Assembly (NCBI RefSeq): GCF_003144115.1
Contig: NW_020312005.1
Span: 244,562-308,561 of the forward strand
Source: Tilletiopsis washingtonensis
Taxonomy: Eukaryota; Basidiomycota; Exobasidiomycetes; Entylomatales
Length of the DNA: 64,000 bases
Reading direction: 5' to 3'
Shown: one piece after another, positions 1 through 11,274 of the stretch
Layout of the letters: each line of letters opens with the position of its first letter
Numbering within the stretch: position 1 is the first letter of the stretch
Position numbers and translations under genes: made by a program
The notes under the pieces: model-generated
Seen by the model: the letters and a program-made list of their open reading frames with translations, nothing else
Told to the model about the DNA's origin: nothing
Databases searched by the model: none

Positions 1-677
1 CGAAGAGCGTCGGCCGCGGCAACGAGCCTTGCAGATTAGAGCGTCGGCGCACCGGCCCTGCGCAAAGTGTCTCGGGCCGGCGAGCCGCGGAGCACGCGGC
101 AGGCAGCGACGGCGGCGCAGACGGCGAGCTCGGCTGCAGTGCGAGGCTCGCCGCTCTGACTTCCTCGCTCTCACCTCCGCGCCATCACCATCCCTGGCTC
201 TCGTCTGCACCCCCGCCGGCGTGCTGCTCGCTGCCCCGTCGCGAGCGCCCCGATCTGGCCGCCCGCCCAGCGCCGCTTTCGACGCGTGGCGCGCCCTCAG
301 CGCCGCCGGTGCTCCACTTGCCGCGCCTCGCCGTGCCGAGCCGCCGCGCCGCGTCCGCCCAGCCATCCTATCGCCGCCTGCACCGCACCACCACCATCCA
401 TCCTGCTCCGCTCCTGGGCTCCTCCGTCTCGGCCTCCTGCGACACCTCCTTCTCGGCTTGCGCCAGACTAGCGCCTCTCGCGCGCCAGCCGTCTGCCGTG
501 CCCTGCGGCAGGCACTGCGCGTGCTCGCTCGCCGCCCGTCGGCGCATCCGCCGAGCCGCTGCGTCTCTCCTCGCATCGAGCATCGCCTCTGCGCCTGGGC
601 TGTAGCTCCAGCATCCGCCGCGACTGCCCTTACCCCCCTACACTCCGTCTGCTGGCTCCACGCTGCGCTCGCCCAGC
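1..677. other. 5' flank of the peroxiredoxin gene
   Basis: No gene is supported here. The plus strand is open for a long way in one frame, but the translation is arginine/alanine/proline-rich without domain character, as expected for GC-rich sequence. The last part before 678 is pyrimidine-rich and probably holds the promoter and 5' leader of the downstream gene. Confidence 0.5.
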
Positions 678-3642
678 ATGGTGCACCTGCCGCGCGTGTC
701 GGCGTTCCCCATTGTGGGCGAGAAGAACGTCATCACGCTCTCGTCGCACGTGCTCGTGCTGCCGTCCAAGGAGAAGCGCAGCGCGCTCGTCGGCCAGATG
801 GCGCCTGACTTTGAGCTGCCCGACCACGAAGGACGGCGAGTGGTGAGTGACAGGACGTGGCCAGCCGCAGATGGCAGGCATGGGGAAGGCCCGCTGCGCT
901 TGCGTCAGACAGCGACCGGCTCTGTGCTGGCCTCCCTTGAGCCCATGTGCAAGGGACGCTGGCCAGAGTCTGCGACCTCTAGGCGGAGCAACGTGGGCAC
1001 GACATGTGCGGCATCATCTGCGCGCGATTGGGCTTAGGAGGCGCTCATCTAGCCTGCCACTCTTGACCCTCGTATGTGCCTGACCACTCACACGCCTGCA
1101 TCCAGTCCATGCACGAGACTATCAAACTCGGCCGGCCTATTGTCCTCTTGTGAGCAGATGCGAGCGCTGATCCAGGCCTGGCCGGACACTCGGCTGACAG
1201 CCGCGCCCCAGCTTCTTCCCGCTTGCAGGCTCGCCGCACTGCACGCGAGAGTCCTGCCTCTTCCGCGACGGCATGAGCAGCACGCCCGTCTTTGCCGACA
1301 TGGACGCCATCGTCATCGGCGTGTCGCAGGACCCGCCGGACCGCTCGAAGCGCTTCGTCGAGGAGCTCTCGCTGCAGTACCGCGTGCTGTTCGACGAGGC
1401 ACGCAAGACGATGGACGCGTACGGCGTGGGGCGCGCGCTCGGAGGCCTCGTCGACAACCGCGTGACGTTCGTCATCGACGCCACCGGCATCGTGCGTGGC
1501 ATGGCTGTGGGCGTCTTCGATGCCAAGGGCCACTTCAAGTTTGCTGAGAAGTGGCTCGTGCGCCTCGAGCACGAGTACTCTGGCCGCACACGCCACGTGG
1601 AGGAGTACGAGCGGGAGGAGGACGACCGCAGCGCTGTCGCCGCGGGGCGCGTGGCCAAGGTGACGTACGGGCCGGAAGGCAGCGCTCCGACAGGCGGCAT
1701 CGGCGGCGCGCCTCGCTACGGCGTGGCGGGCAACGTGCGGTCGCGTGCCCTCAGCAGCGACGGACGAGAGCGCATCCGGCCATCAACGTCCAAAGGTGCT
1801 CTTGGCAGCCCGCAGAGCACTCCGCACTCGCCGAGCCCTCGCAGCGGCGGCTCGGCGGGCCGCGCCGGCTGGAAGGGTTTGCTCGGCCAGCTCTCCTCCG
1901 ACGACAACCAGCCGCCGCCGCTGGCCACAGCCTCGGCGCACGCGTCGCCCTCGCAGAAGACCTCGTCCGACCAGGCGTCGATCCGCTCCAAGAGCAGCGG
2001 GCGCAAGCGCTTCAACTTTTTCGCACGCAAGCCGCCGCCGATCCCGCCGACATACCAAGATCTCGACAATGTCGAGGACGTCGAGTTTGGCGAGATTGAT
2101 CCTGCAGCCGAGAACGACGAAGACGCCATCCCGGCCGTGCCGTCGCTCGACCACTCGGCGTGGAGTGCTGTGACCTCGACGGACTCGAGCCTCGGCGGCA
2201 CGGCGCCGCGGGCGGCCAACATGACGAACGAGGTCATCATGGCCAATGCCAAGGGGTGGACGCAGGTGCCGCTGAGCAACGGCTCGCACGGTGTCGCGCC
2301 GGACAGCTCGTCGAGCAACGGCTCGTGGAGCAAGGGCGGATCGCCGGCGGCCGCGAGCCATTCGTCCCTGCCCACAGCAGCCTCTGGCGCACCGATGCTG
2401 CCTGCACCGGTCCCGTCGAGCCCTCTGCGCGGCCTGGGCTTCTCCGTCGGAGCCTCTTCTCGCGCTCCACAGACGCCGTCTTCGAGCCCAGGGCCAGCTC
2501 GACAGCGCCTGCCGTCGTTCGGCAGCAAGGCACGCAGCGTGCTCAGCTCCTCGAGCGTCGACGAGCCGCTGCCGCCGCCACCGATCGCAAAGTCGCCGCC
2601 GCCGCCGCAGGCGCCGCGCGATGTGCCGACCGATGTTGGCGAGGAGGAGCAGCTGGCGCCCGCCTTCCAAGAGGTACCGCGCCGCCGTCCTGCGACGGCC
2701 ACGTCGTCGCCAGGACCGGTGTCGCCGCTGATCAGCGCGCTATCGCAAGCGTCGCTCCAGAATGCTGCGATCGCGAGCGCACGGCGCGAGGGTCGCACCA
2801 GTGAGCGGCCGGCGCACGAGTACTCTCCCGTCGGTCCGTCCAAGTACGAGCCGCGCGAGACGGGCACCTGGAACGCTGGCGGGCGCATCTTGGAGGGGCC
2901 TCGCGTGCCGATGCGCGAATCTTCCAGGCCGTCGACGGCGCCTCAGCTGGTTGCGGCAGACCCTCAGGCCTTTGTGTCGCCGCTGTTCGCGCCGTTGCGC
3001 CAGAGACAGGACGAGAATCGACGCGCAGCAGCAGCAGCGGCCGAGGCCGATGCTGCGGCAGCATCAGGTGCTGCTGCCATGCAGCGCTCCGCCTCTTCAA
3101 GCACGAGTGGCTACCACACGCCGCGGAACTCGTCCATCATCAATGGAGCGACTGGCGCACAGACGCCGCGCTCGGCATCGAGCCACACGAGCGGGGTTCA
3201 CACGCCTGAGGGCCTCGCACGCAGCGGCAGCGGCAAGGCCGGCAGCTCGCGTAGCCAGCCGCTCACGCCCTCGACGTCGTCGTCGGGCGTCAATGGTGCG
3301 CAGCCAGTCTCTCTTTCCCCCATCGTCGATGCGCCGACTGGCGAGTGGGATGAGAACGCCGCAATGCGTGCCATCTCGCCTCGTCCCACGGCGTCGCGCA
3401 AGGCGCATGCCAAGCTTCCGCCCGCGCCGCCGGCACCGACTGCGGCCCTGCCACCACCGCCGACGCTGAGCGCGCTCGCGACCAGCGTGACAGGGCACGA
3501 CAGTCTCGAGGACGAGCAGGAGCACACGTCTGCCAACTCGATCTTCTCCACCTCACCCTCCGACTCGCTCGCCTCCGCCATGCACGACTTCCGCCGGCGG
3601 CCCTCGGTCGCGAGCGTGCGCTCGACCGGCACCTTTGGCTGA
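678..3642 (+). CDS. PrxQ/BCP-type peroxiredoxin with very long disordered C-terminal tail
   Basis: Thiol peroxidase domain fused to a long low-complexity tail. Exons are 678-842, 1106-1149 and 1212-3642, giving 879 aa. Residues about 38-190 carry the AhpC/TSA fold: APDFELPD near residue 40, then the active site FFPLAGSPHCTRESC across the second intron. Cys80 is the likely peroxidatic cysteine and Cys85 the resolving one; the C-x4-C spacing is that of bacterial BCP, plant PrxQ and yeast Dot5. Known family members are about 150-220 aa. Residues about 190-879 are Ser/Pro/Ala-rich with many SP and TP sites and no fold I recognise. The second intron must end at 1211: only that acceptor restores the FFPLA segment in phase. 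The start has the 5' leader in front and a family-like N-terminus. Inferred role: reduction of hydroperoxides; the tail may be a phosphorylated scaffold or localisation region. Confidence 0.85.
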
Positions 3643-4857
3643 TGTGTCCACTGCACGCGCCGCCTCTCCTTTGTCTCACCTTGCGAGCTTCTTCCCATCC
3701 TCTGCCCGGGCGCATAGCCTCTTCCGAGCTCTGTTCCGTTCCTGCTTCTTGCGCTTCATCGCGCTCCTGCCCTCCGCATCGCTTCATCCGCCTCGTTCGG
3801 TCCGCCTGCATCGCGCAACTGTACTTACTCTCGCCGCTCCTGCACGCGGCCTCTAATCGCATTTCTTTCAGTTGCAGATCGCCGAGGCGCAAGCTTCGGG
3901 CGGAGCGCCCGTCTGCCCTGCATGCCGTCGCAGCATCCGACCTTCGCGAGCGCTGCCTGCGAGTGCCCGCGCGCACAGACCACGACGAGACTCGGGGCCG
4001 TCGACAGAGTGCTGCCAGCGCTCACGTCGGTGTCTGCCTTCGAGCAGCCAGTAGGCCGAGTCTAGCGCAGCAAGCGCAGGGGCGGAGACAGTGCCGCGTG
4101 ACGCTTGGGCCCCCTGGACGCACCCACGCCGCGCCGTACTCGGCGCGTCCGGCGCGTGCATGTATCGCGGACTCCTCGTGACGACGCCGCATGGCCGAGC
4201 GAGCGATGACCGTGGCCACGCTTGGGCCTAGCCACACGATCTCTCACCGTCGTTCATGCCCTTCCGCGCTGCCTGCGCCTTCGCTTCAGCCGCTGCAGCA
4301 CCGCTCAGCGATGCGAGCGAGGCTGGCGGCCGCAGTCGAGCTGTCCTGCCCAGCCGCGCCAGCACTCGGCGCGTAGGTGAGCGGCCAGGGCAGGCGCCAG
4401 CGCAAAGGGGCGGAGAACGGACTGCCCGATATGCGCTTCACTTGTTCCGCAGCGTGACGTTATCCTGGGCCCAAGCTCGGCGCTGGACCTCGCAGACGCC
4501 GACCGACTGCGTGCCTAGGCCTCGAAGAAGGGTGAGATGCGCCGCAAGAGAACTGGCGAGACTGCAGACGGTCACTCGATCTGCCTCCGTGCTGCCGGGC
4601 CAAGCTGCCGAGCACCATGACGTTCCGGGAGGCCCCAGCTTTGCGCCTGTGTCGCCTGCCGCCACCTCGAGCCGGGCAAGTTGCCGCAGCGATGACGCGC
4701 TCGGCCTCGGCAGACGCCAGGCAGAAGAGCAGCTCGCTTTCAGCACGAGCGAGAGTGATCAGCAACGTACAAAAGGACGAGGCTTGCTCGACTTTCTGCG
4801 TAGAGACAAGCTCACCCCTCATCTTCGCTTCTCGCCCGCACTACCCGCTTTTTCAGC
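3643..4857. other. Intergenic spacer
   Basis: No gene is supported. Open frames exist on both strands but lack domain features and usable splice structure. About 4600-4850 on the plus strand reads somewhat like protein (Ser/Asp/Gln-rich), yet it runs directly into the aquaporin start region and is more likely leader sequence. Confidence 0.5.
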
Positions 4858-6629
4858 ATGTCGGACACGTACACGTGTGAGTCCGCCACACCGCGAAAAG
4901 TACGCAGTCATCTGACACCTGATCGACAGCTCGCGACACTATGCCTCGCGCCGCTGGCCGTCCCGACGCAGCCCTGGGCCGCACCCAGTCGCCCATGCAG
5001 CGCCGCCCAACCATGACCGACCGTGCCGACTCGGGCACGCGTGCCGCGGAGCACATCGAGGAGAAGCTGCCCGGCTTCCTGCGCATCCCCGAGCACAAGA
5101 AGTCGAAGCACCACCACGCCGCCTTCTACGACACGCTCGAGCGCCGCCTCATGATCAAGAACGAGATCATCGCCGCCGTCGCCGAGTTCGTGGGCACGGT
5201 CATGTGCGTCGGCCGCTCGAGTGGCTCCTTCTCACGCACACTGACAGCCAGTCCGCAACAGGTTCCTGTTCTTCGCATTCTGCATTGCGACGCAAGCTAC
5301 GAACCGCGGCAACGAGCTCGAGGCGGCGGATCCCAACGCGCCGCTCGACCTCGAGGGGCTTCTGTACTCGTCGCTCGGCTTCGGTGAGTAGGTTGCGCTC
5401 AGTCTGGCGTTGATGTTGCTCATCTCCCTCTCCGACTTTTTGGTCACTAGGTTTCGCGTTGGCTGTGAACGCCGTAAGTGCAGTGCATCCTACGGCAACT
5501 CTGCTGCATCGCTGATCATGTGTCTCTCGTCACTAGTGGATCTTCTTCCGGTACGCACCGTCGTCCAGCGTTTGCGCTGAATGTGGCTTATCTCTGGCGC
5601 CCACAGCATCAGCGGAGGCCTGATGAACCCTGCCGTGGGCTTCGCCCTGACGCTCACCGGCACGATCACCTGGACACGCTTCTTCGTCCTCACGGTCGTC
5701 CAGTACGCTGGCGGTCTGACGGCGGCAGCGCTGTGCAACGCTCTGATTCCCGGTGGCATCAATGCCCGCACCACGCTCCACAACGACACGAGTGTCGTGC
5801 AGGGCTTCTTCCTCGAGTTCCTGTGAGTGTGACTGGGCACTCGATGACCACGGCGACTGACTGTGTAACCCCGCAGATGCACCGCCATGCTCATCTTCGC
5901 CATCTACATGTTGGCCGCCGAGAAGCACCGCGGAACGGTGAGCAAGGCTCTGACAAGCTTCGCTGCCGTAACGGTGTGCTGACTGTCGTCCAGTTCCTCG
6001 CGCCCGTCGGCATCGGTACGTCCAGACTGCCCACATTCATCCGTCCTCCACGCTGACCTCTCGCTTCTTCGTCAGGCCTCACGCTGTTCATCGCCGAGCT
6101 GCTCAGCACCAATTTCACTGGGGGCTCGCTGAGTCAGTCCCGTGGCCGCCGCTTTACGCTCGTCGCTGACTGGATGGCAGACCCGGCACGCACGCTCGGC
6201 CCGGACGTCGTCCTCCGCCAGTTCGACCGCACGTGCTGGATCTACTACGTCAGCTCGTACGCCGCCGCACTCGTCACCGCCGGCTTCTACATGGCGCTGC
6301 GTGCCTCGCACTACACGAGCGTCGTGCCGGACCAGGACGCCGAAATGGTGCAGGAGATGAAGCAGGTCGTGCGCGACGTGCACGGCAACGTCATCGGCTC
6401 GATCGACATGGTGCCCGCCTCCGAGAGCGCGCCGCTGCTCGAGGACCAGGCCGCACTCGCCGCCGAGGAGGGCCGCGTGGCGCCGGGCATGGCCGAGGCT
6501 TCGGCGGGCAACAGCGACTTCACCTATGCCGCAAAGGACGATGCCACGTACTCGCACGATGTTCTGCGCCACAAGACCTCGTCCAGCAGCACGGCCGCGC
6601 CACCGGTGGCGCCTGCTCGCGCCATCTGA
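4858..6629 (+). CDS. Aquaporin (MIP family), ten exons
   Basis: Membrane channel for water or small solutes. Exons: 4858-4876, 4930-5203, 5262-5383, 5451-5473, 5537-5550, 5607-5822, 5877-5937, 5994-6015, 6076-6132, 6181-6629; 418 aa. All nine introns are 48-67 nt and phases agree throughout. Two NPA half-helix motifs are present: NPAV at residues 158-161 and NPAR at 270-273; the Arg after the second is the conserved ar/R filter residue. Six membrane segments lie between about residues 90 and 310. Both ends are long: about 85 N-terminal residues and about 110 C-terminal residues with acidic, Ser-rich sequence, as in many fungal orthodox aquaporins. The Asn codon of the second NPA is split by the last intron. 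The start at 4858 uses a 19-nt first exon; the in-frame ATG at 4941 is the alternative. The class (orthodox versus aquaglyceroporin) is inferred from the short loops. Confidence 0.92.
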
Positions 6630-7204
6630 GCGTGACCGGCCCTCGACTCGACACACGTTCCATTCTTATTCAAGGCTGGCGAGCGCCTCGCCCCTCGCCG
6701 AGCCGCCGCTTCGCGCCATTCACTACCCTTCATGTCCGCCTCTCACTATGCTCCTCATTGCTACTCTTGCGCTGCGTGACCTATCATGTAGATACACACA
6801 CTCGACATTGAACAGAATTCGTCTCCATCTCTTGAGCCGTGCTCGCGTGACGAGGCTGTCAAGTTCTTCGACGACTTGCCAGAGCGTGCGTCGCGCGGCT
6901 CGAGGGCGTTCGACGATCTGGACACTGTGCGGACGGCGATGTCCTCGCTTGTTCGGGATAGTTCGCCACATGTCGGGCTTGCCGAGGAACCAGAGAGCAC
7001 GAGCACTCCGATAGGCGGCTCAGCGGCAACAACCGCCTATGCGCCGGACATCTCGACGCGACGTCTAGCGCCTCTGACGACACTTCAGGCGCAGTTCGAG
7101 AGGCAGATCATGAGCATTTACAGAGCGAGACGAGTGAGACAGCCGGAGAGAGCAGCCTCCTCGTGCGCAGGCAGCGGCGGCGGTGGTAGCGGCGGCTCGA
7201 CGAG
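6630..7204. other. Intergenic, convergent 3' ends
   Basis: Lies between the aquaporin stop and the stop of the CoA-binding protein on the other strand. I see no gene; it should hold both 3' untranslated regions. Confidence 0.55.
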
Positions 7205-7967
7205 TCAGAGCTTGCCCTGCGCCTTTGCCAGCGCCTCGCCCTCGACGAGGATGCAGGGGCCTCCGTAGACGACGCGGCTGCGCAGCTCGTCGGGCATCGT
7301 CTCGATGTACGCCACCAGCTCCTCGTCCTCGGCGCCCGGCTGCAGCCACACGCCGTTGACGCCGAGCTCGAACAGGGCCGTCTTGACGATCGGCAGGCTG
7401 ACGTGCGGCTGCAGGCGAGGCAAGTCAGCGCGACGCTTGGCGCGGCAAGCATGCCCGACTGACCGGCGTGATGATCGAGACGCTCGTGACCTTGGGCTCG
7501 TAGATGTCAAACACGCTGGCGATCGTTTGCACCTCCTGCATGAGCGTCAGCACTCGCGTAAAGGTGCTGCACAGGCCGAACGCACCTCGACCGAGGCCTC
7601 CTTCGGGTGGATCGGCACGGCTGACAGGCCCTTCTCGATGTACCACTTCATCACCTGGCGTGCGCGTGTCAGCGACATCGATCCGGTCACGAGGAGGCCA
7701 CCGAGGTACGGCGCTGCGATATCGTCCACGCTAGACCACTTCTCGTCCGCCTCGGACGCCCGGCGCGCGCACCTGGCAGCACTCGTCGGGCCATCGGTAG
7801 AACGTGAAGCCCTGCTGACTGACCTGGTTGCCGATCTTCTTGGGGTCCTTTCTGCGCCTGCCGTCAGACACACGAGCAGCAGGCCCGCGTGGCGCGACTC
7901 ACGAGGCTCCGGCGACGGCAAAGTGCTCGGCGGCGAAGAAGTTCTTCTTGGCGGCGTCGACGCTCAT
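7205..7967 (-). CDS. CoA-binding (YccU-type Rossmann) domain protein
   Basis: Small one-domain protein of the CoA-binding family. Exons in reading order: 7967-7903, 7851-7824, 7654-7586, 7535-7464, 7408-7205; 145 aa, the usual length. Recognisable segments are FAVAGAS (nucleotide-binding loop), KKIGNQVMKWY, IHPKEASVE, SVSIITP and GVWLQPGAEDEEL near the C-terminus, all in the order seen in bacterial YccU and its fungal homologues. The third-exon join gives GNQ-VMKWY without missing residues, so the 169-nt second intron needs no extra exon. The first acceptor is ambiguous: two CAGs six bases apart are both in frame, adding or omitting two residues. The biochemical role of this family is poorly known; ligand binding (CoA or nucleotide) is inferred from the fold only. 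Confidence 0.88.
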
Positions 7968-9296
7968 GTTGGCGATGTGCTTGCGGAGGGACGGAAGTGC
8001 GAGGCGACGAGTTGAGGTGGTAGTGGCGCGCAGTATGGTGAGAGTGGAAGGGTCGTCGACTGTGGAGAAGCCGGTGAGCGCGAGTATATAGCGGTGGCGA
8101 GCGCAGCGTGCGCCACAGCGGGCTCGGATCTGCGAGACGCGCACGCGCCAGGCACCTCTCACGCTGCCGGCGCACGACACAGACGTCACGAGCAGGCAGC
8201 GAGCGAGCCGTCGTCGCTGCCGCTGCTCTGCTGCGGTGTGACGGCGTGTGCCGCGCTCAGGCCGCGTGGGCGATGGGGATGTGACGGCGAGTCCGGCGGC
8301 CGCACGGGGCCAGCGCGCGTGGGAGTCTGGCGTGCGACTGCCCGCAGATGCACTCGTCCAGTCCGGCAACAACGACGAGCAGTGTGCAGCAGCGCTTGAT
8401 GCCGCAGCACTGCCGCACAGCCCGAAACGGTGCGATGCTGCATGGCCGGTCGCGACCTGGTCGCCGGCTGTGGAAGGAGGCCCGAGCGCGTGCGCATCAA
8501 GCGCTGTCTGCCGCTCCCTCCACCCGATCTCGAAGCCAACACCAGCTGCTCGCTGCTCTTGCCGCCGGCTTGAGCGCTACGCCTGTCGCTGCCCGGCTGA
8601 CCTTGGAGATAGCTCTTGATTGTGGTGGTGAAGCACAGCGCCAGGTGTGCCTCGCCGGCCGCAAAGAGCATGCAGCCGGCGTGGCCAGGATCTCGCCGCG
8701 CACGCCATCCCGCGTAGCACGTGAGCGGGCCTGCTCCCACGCCCGCGCGTGGGAACAGCGGCAAGTTGGCCCCTGGGCGGCGGTCCGCCCACTCGCCCTC
8801 AGCCTGCGCCCGCGGTGCCCGTGGGGCTGAGAGGCAGCGCTCACTCTCTCGCTGCGTGCCGCTGCGTCATGCCTCTTCTGCATCCGGCACCGAGATCGTG
8901 CGCCAGAGATTGATGAGAAGCAGCCCCGGCCGCCGGCGCCGTGCAGCGACGGCGCCGCTCAGGAGGCGGCGCGGAGAGCGAGGCACGTTCGCTGGGCGGC
9001 GCGGGGGCGGCACGCGGCGGCGGCGCTGCACGGCTGCTGCGCCACCGCGGCGCCCTGCTCCACCTGCCACAACATCAGCCCCGTCTCTGCGCCTCCTCTC
9101 CCTCTCTGCTGCTGGCCGGCGTCTCCCTGTCCCTCGCTCCGTGTGGTCGTCACCTGCTCCGTCTCTCGCATCGCCTCCTCGCCGTGTCTCCGCTCCTCCA
9201 TCCTCACGACCACCTACACGTCCCAGCCAGGCGCACAGCGCGCCTCCTCTGCGCCTCGCGCCGCCGCACTGGGCCCCTCTCGCGGCTGTCTCCACC
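7968..9296. other. Divergent intergenic region
   Basis: Shared upstream region of the CoA-binding protein (minus) and the TLC-like protein (plus). No gene is supported. A TATATA element on the minus strand lies at 8085-8090. The part from about 9050 to 9296 is pyrimidine-rich on the plus strand and is probably the leader of the downstream gene. Confidence 0.5.
8085..8090 (-). promoter_or_regulatory. TATA-like box upstream of the CoA-binding gene
   Basis: TATATA on the minus strand, about 120 bp ahead of the start codon at 7967, in otherwise GC-rich sequence. The position fits a core promoter with a leader of roughly 80-90 nt. No other evidence. Confidence 0.4.
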
Positions 9297-11274
9297 ATGC
9301 CGCCGCTGCTGGCCTCGCGCCTGCTGCACACTGCTTTCCTCGTCTCGCTGCTCGTGCAGCACACCATCTTCCACGTGCTGGCACGCACGGCGTTCAGCGG
9401 CGCCTCGCGCACGCAGCGCAAGCGCCGCGCCTGGGTGCTCACGACGCTCAACGGCGCCGTGCTCACCGCCGCCAGCCTGCCGTTCCTCGCCGACCTGCTG
9501 TGCGCGCGCTTCGACCTGCAGGCCGTGCAGCCGCGCCAGGAATATGCGCTCGTCTGCAGCGCCTTCTTTGTCGCCTATCTGCTCTCGTGAGTGTGGCCCG
9601 CGCGTCGGAGCCGTGGACGCAGTCAGAGTGGAGCAGAGAGCACAAAGAGCGGCGGAACTGACGTGAAGGAGCTGTGCGGTCTGTGGCAACAGCCTGAGCA
9701 GCTAAAGAGACGAATCGGAGCGGCTAGAGGCGAGAGGAGAGCATGAGTTGCCGGAAAAAGAGCTGTCGTGCTTGCACGCTGCTCCACTTGCCTGCGTCCA
9801 CGCCCGAGTAGAAGCCGCGTCGCCCTCGCCGTGCTGCATGCTGACCCGGCGCCACAGCGACCTCGGCCTCGGAGCCATCTACTACCGCGAGCTCATCAAC
9901 TTCTCGTCGGGCTGGGCGCACCACACCGTCTACACGTTCCTCTTCGCGTACTGGGTGCACCGTGGCTGGGCCCACTGGGCCGTCATGGCGTGCGTGTTTG
10001 AGCTGCCGACGACAATCATGGGTGTTGCGTCCATCTGGCCGGCGCTACGCTCCAACAACGCCTTCACCTCGACATTCTTCCTCACGCGCATCTTCTTCCA
10101 CGGCGCGCTGCTCTGCGCCACGATCACCCCGCACGGCCGCGCAACCAAGGGCATCGACGGCTCGTGGGGCGTGGCCCTGAGCGTGCTTGCTACCTATCCC
10201 ATGCACATCTGGTGGTCCGTGAAGCTGGTGGCGTCGGTTCGCCGCCGCATGCACAAGCGCCGCGTCGAGCGCCTGCAGGCACGCATGGAGGCCATGGCCG
10301 CCAACGAGGGCTACTTTGCCGCCGTCGGCCAGTTCATGAACGGCCTCGCGCCGCCCGAGACGAGCTCGGCGCTCAACACGCCCGCCGTGACGCCGAGCAG
10401 TACGGGCAGCTCGACGCCCGTCTTTGCCGAGTCGAGCTTTGCACGGACTGCGCCGGTGGCCATCCACGCGGCATTTGCCAAGGCCGCAGCCGCCGGACGA
10501 GCGCCGCTCGATCTCGTGCGCCGCCGCCGGGCTGCTCGCAGCGAGCCGGACGCACCCGCCAGCGAGGCATCGACGTCTGGCGCCAGCACGCCGGTCTCGA
10601 CGCCGCGCGTCTCGCTCGACGTGCCCTCTGCGCCGCCGCTGCGCCGCAGCCTCTCGGCCAATTCGCAGCGCCGCCTGCTCAGCGTGCCCGTGCCGCCGCA
10701 GGACGCCGAGCCCGATGCGCAGGAGCCCTTCCTTGCCATCCGCTCGCCCGCCGAGGCTGGCGATCGTGCCCGCCGCCTTGTCGCAGACGCCGTGCGCAAG
10801 GTGTGGTCATCGACGCCCCAGAGCTGGCAGGCACGCTTTGACGACGACGATGTGGCGCCGCCGCCCGGGCCGAGGATGGCGCGCCGTGCCTCCGACGAGA
10901 CGGAGACGGACGGCGAGGACCTCGACGACGCTGCTGCACTGGCCAAGACGCGTGCCCAGCGCGGCCGTGCCGCCGCTCGCCGTGCCCTCGTGCGTGCTGT
11001 CCGCCGCGCCATCAGCGGCCCCGGCGCCGCCGCCGTGGAAGGGCACGAGGGCGATGCGGCTGCCACGGGCCGCTCGCTCGCCGGACTCGACCTCGATGCG
11101 CTGCTGCGTCTTGGCGGCCTGCCGCCGCTGCCGCCGGACCTGGCCGGGCGCGAGTTCGACGTGCGCCCGCTCGAGGTCGAGCAGATCGCCGGCCAGCGCC
11201 GGCGCCGCTGGGTGGGCCTGCTGCGGCGGCGCATGGAGGTCGCGCGCCGCGACGTCGTGCTGTGGGACGAGTAG
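9297..11274 (+). CDS. TLC (TRAM/LAG1/CLN8)-like multi-span membrane protein
   Basis: Polytopic membrane protein with a cytosolic tail. Exons 9297-9586 and 9858-11274; 568 aa. The first exon has two hydrophobic segments; the join gives YLLSDLGLGAIYYRE, followed by SGWAHHTVYT. A membrane-edge acidic motif followed by a His pair in a GW-HH setting is typical of TLC domains. About six membrane segments fall in residues 1-230. The rest is Ser/Thr/Pro-rich and basic, with many TP and SP sites, then a more ordered last 70 residues. TLC proteins act in sphingolipid synthesis or lipid sensing in the ER; the ceramide synthase signature is not seen, so enzyme activity should not be assumed. The 271-nt intron is larger than most here. 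Confidence 0.72.

Noticed and set aside
29-808. Open frame of about 260 codons at the left edge
   Set aside because: Overlaps the peroxiredoxin start in another frame; arginine/alanine-rich without motifs.
1716-2888. 390-codon open frame on the minus strand
   Set aside because: Mirror of the peroxiredoxin tail; GC-rich codons leave the opposite strand open.
4256-4915. 220-codon plus-strand frame before the aquaporin
   Set aside because: Parts look protein-like, but there is no domain, it overlaps the aquaporin start, and no splice path joins it to anything.
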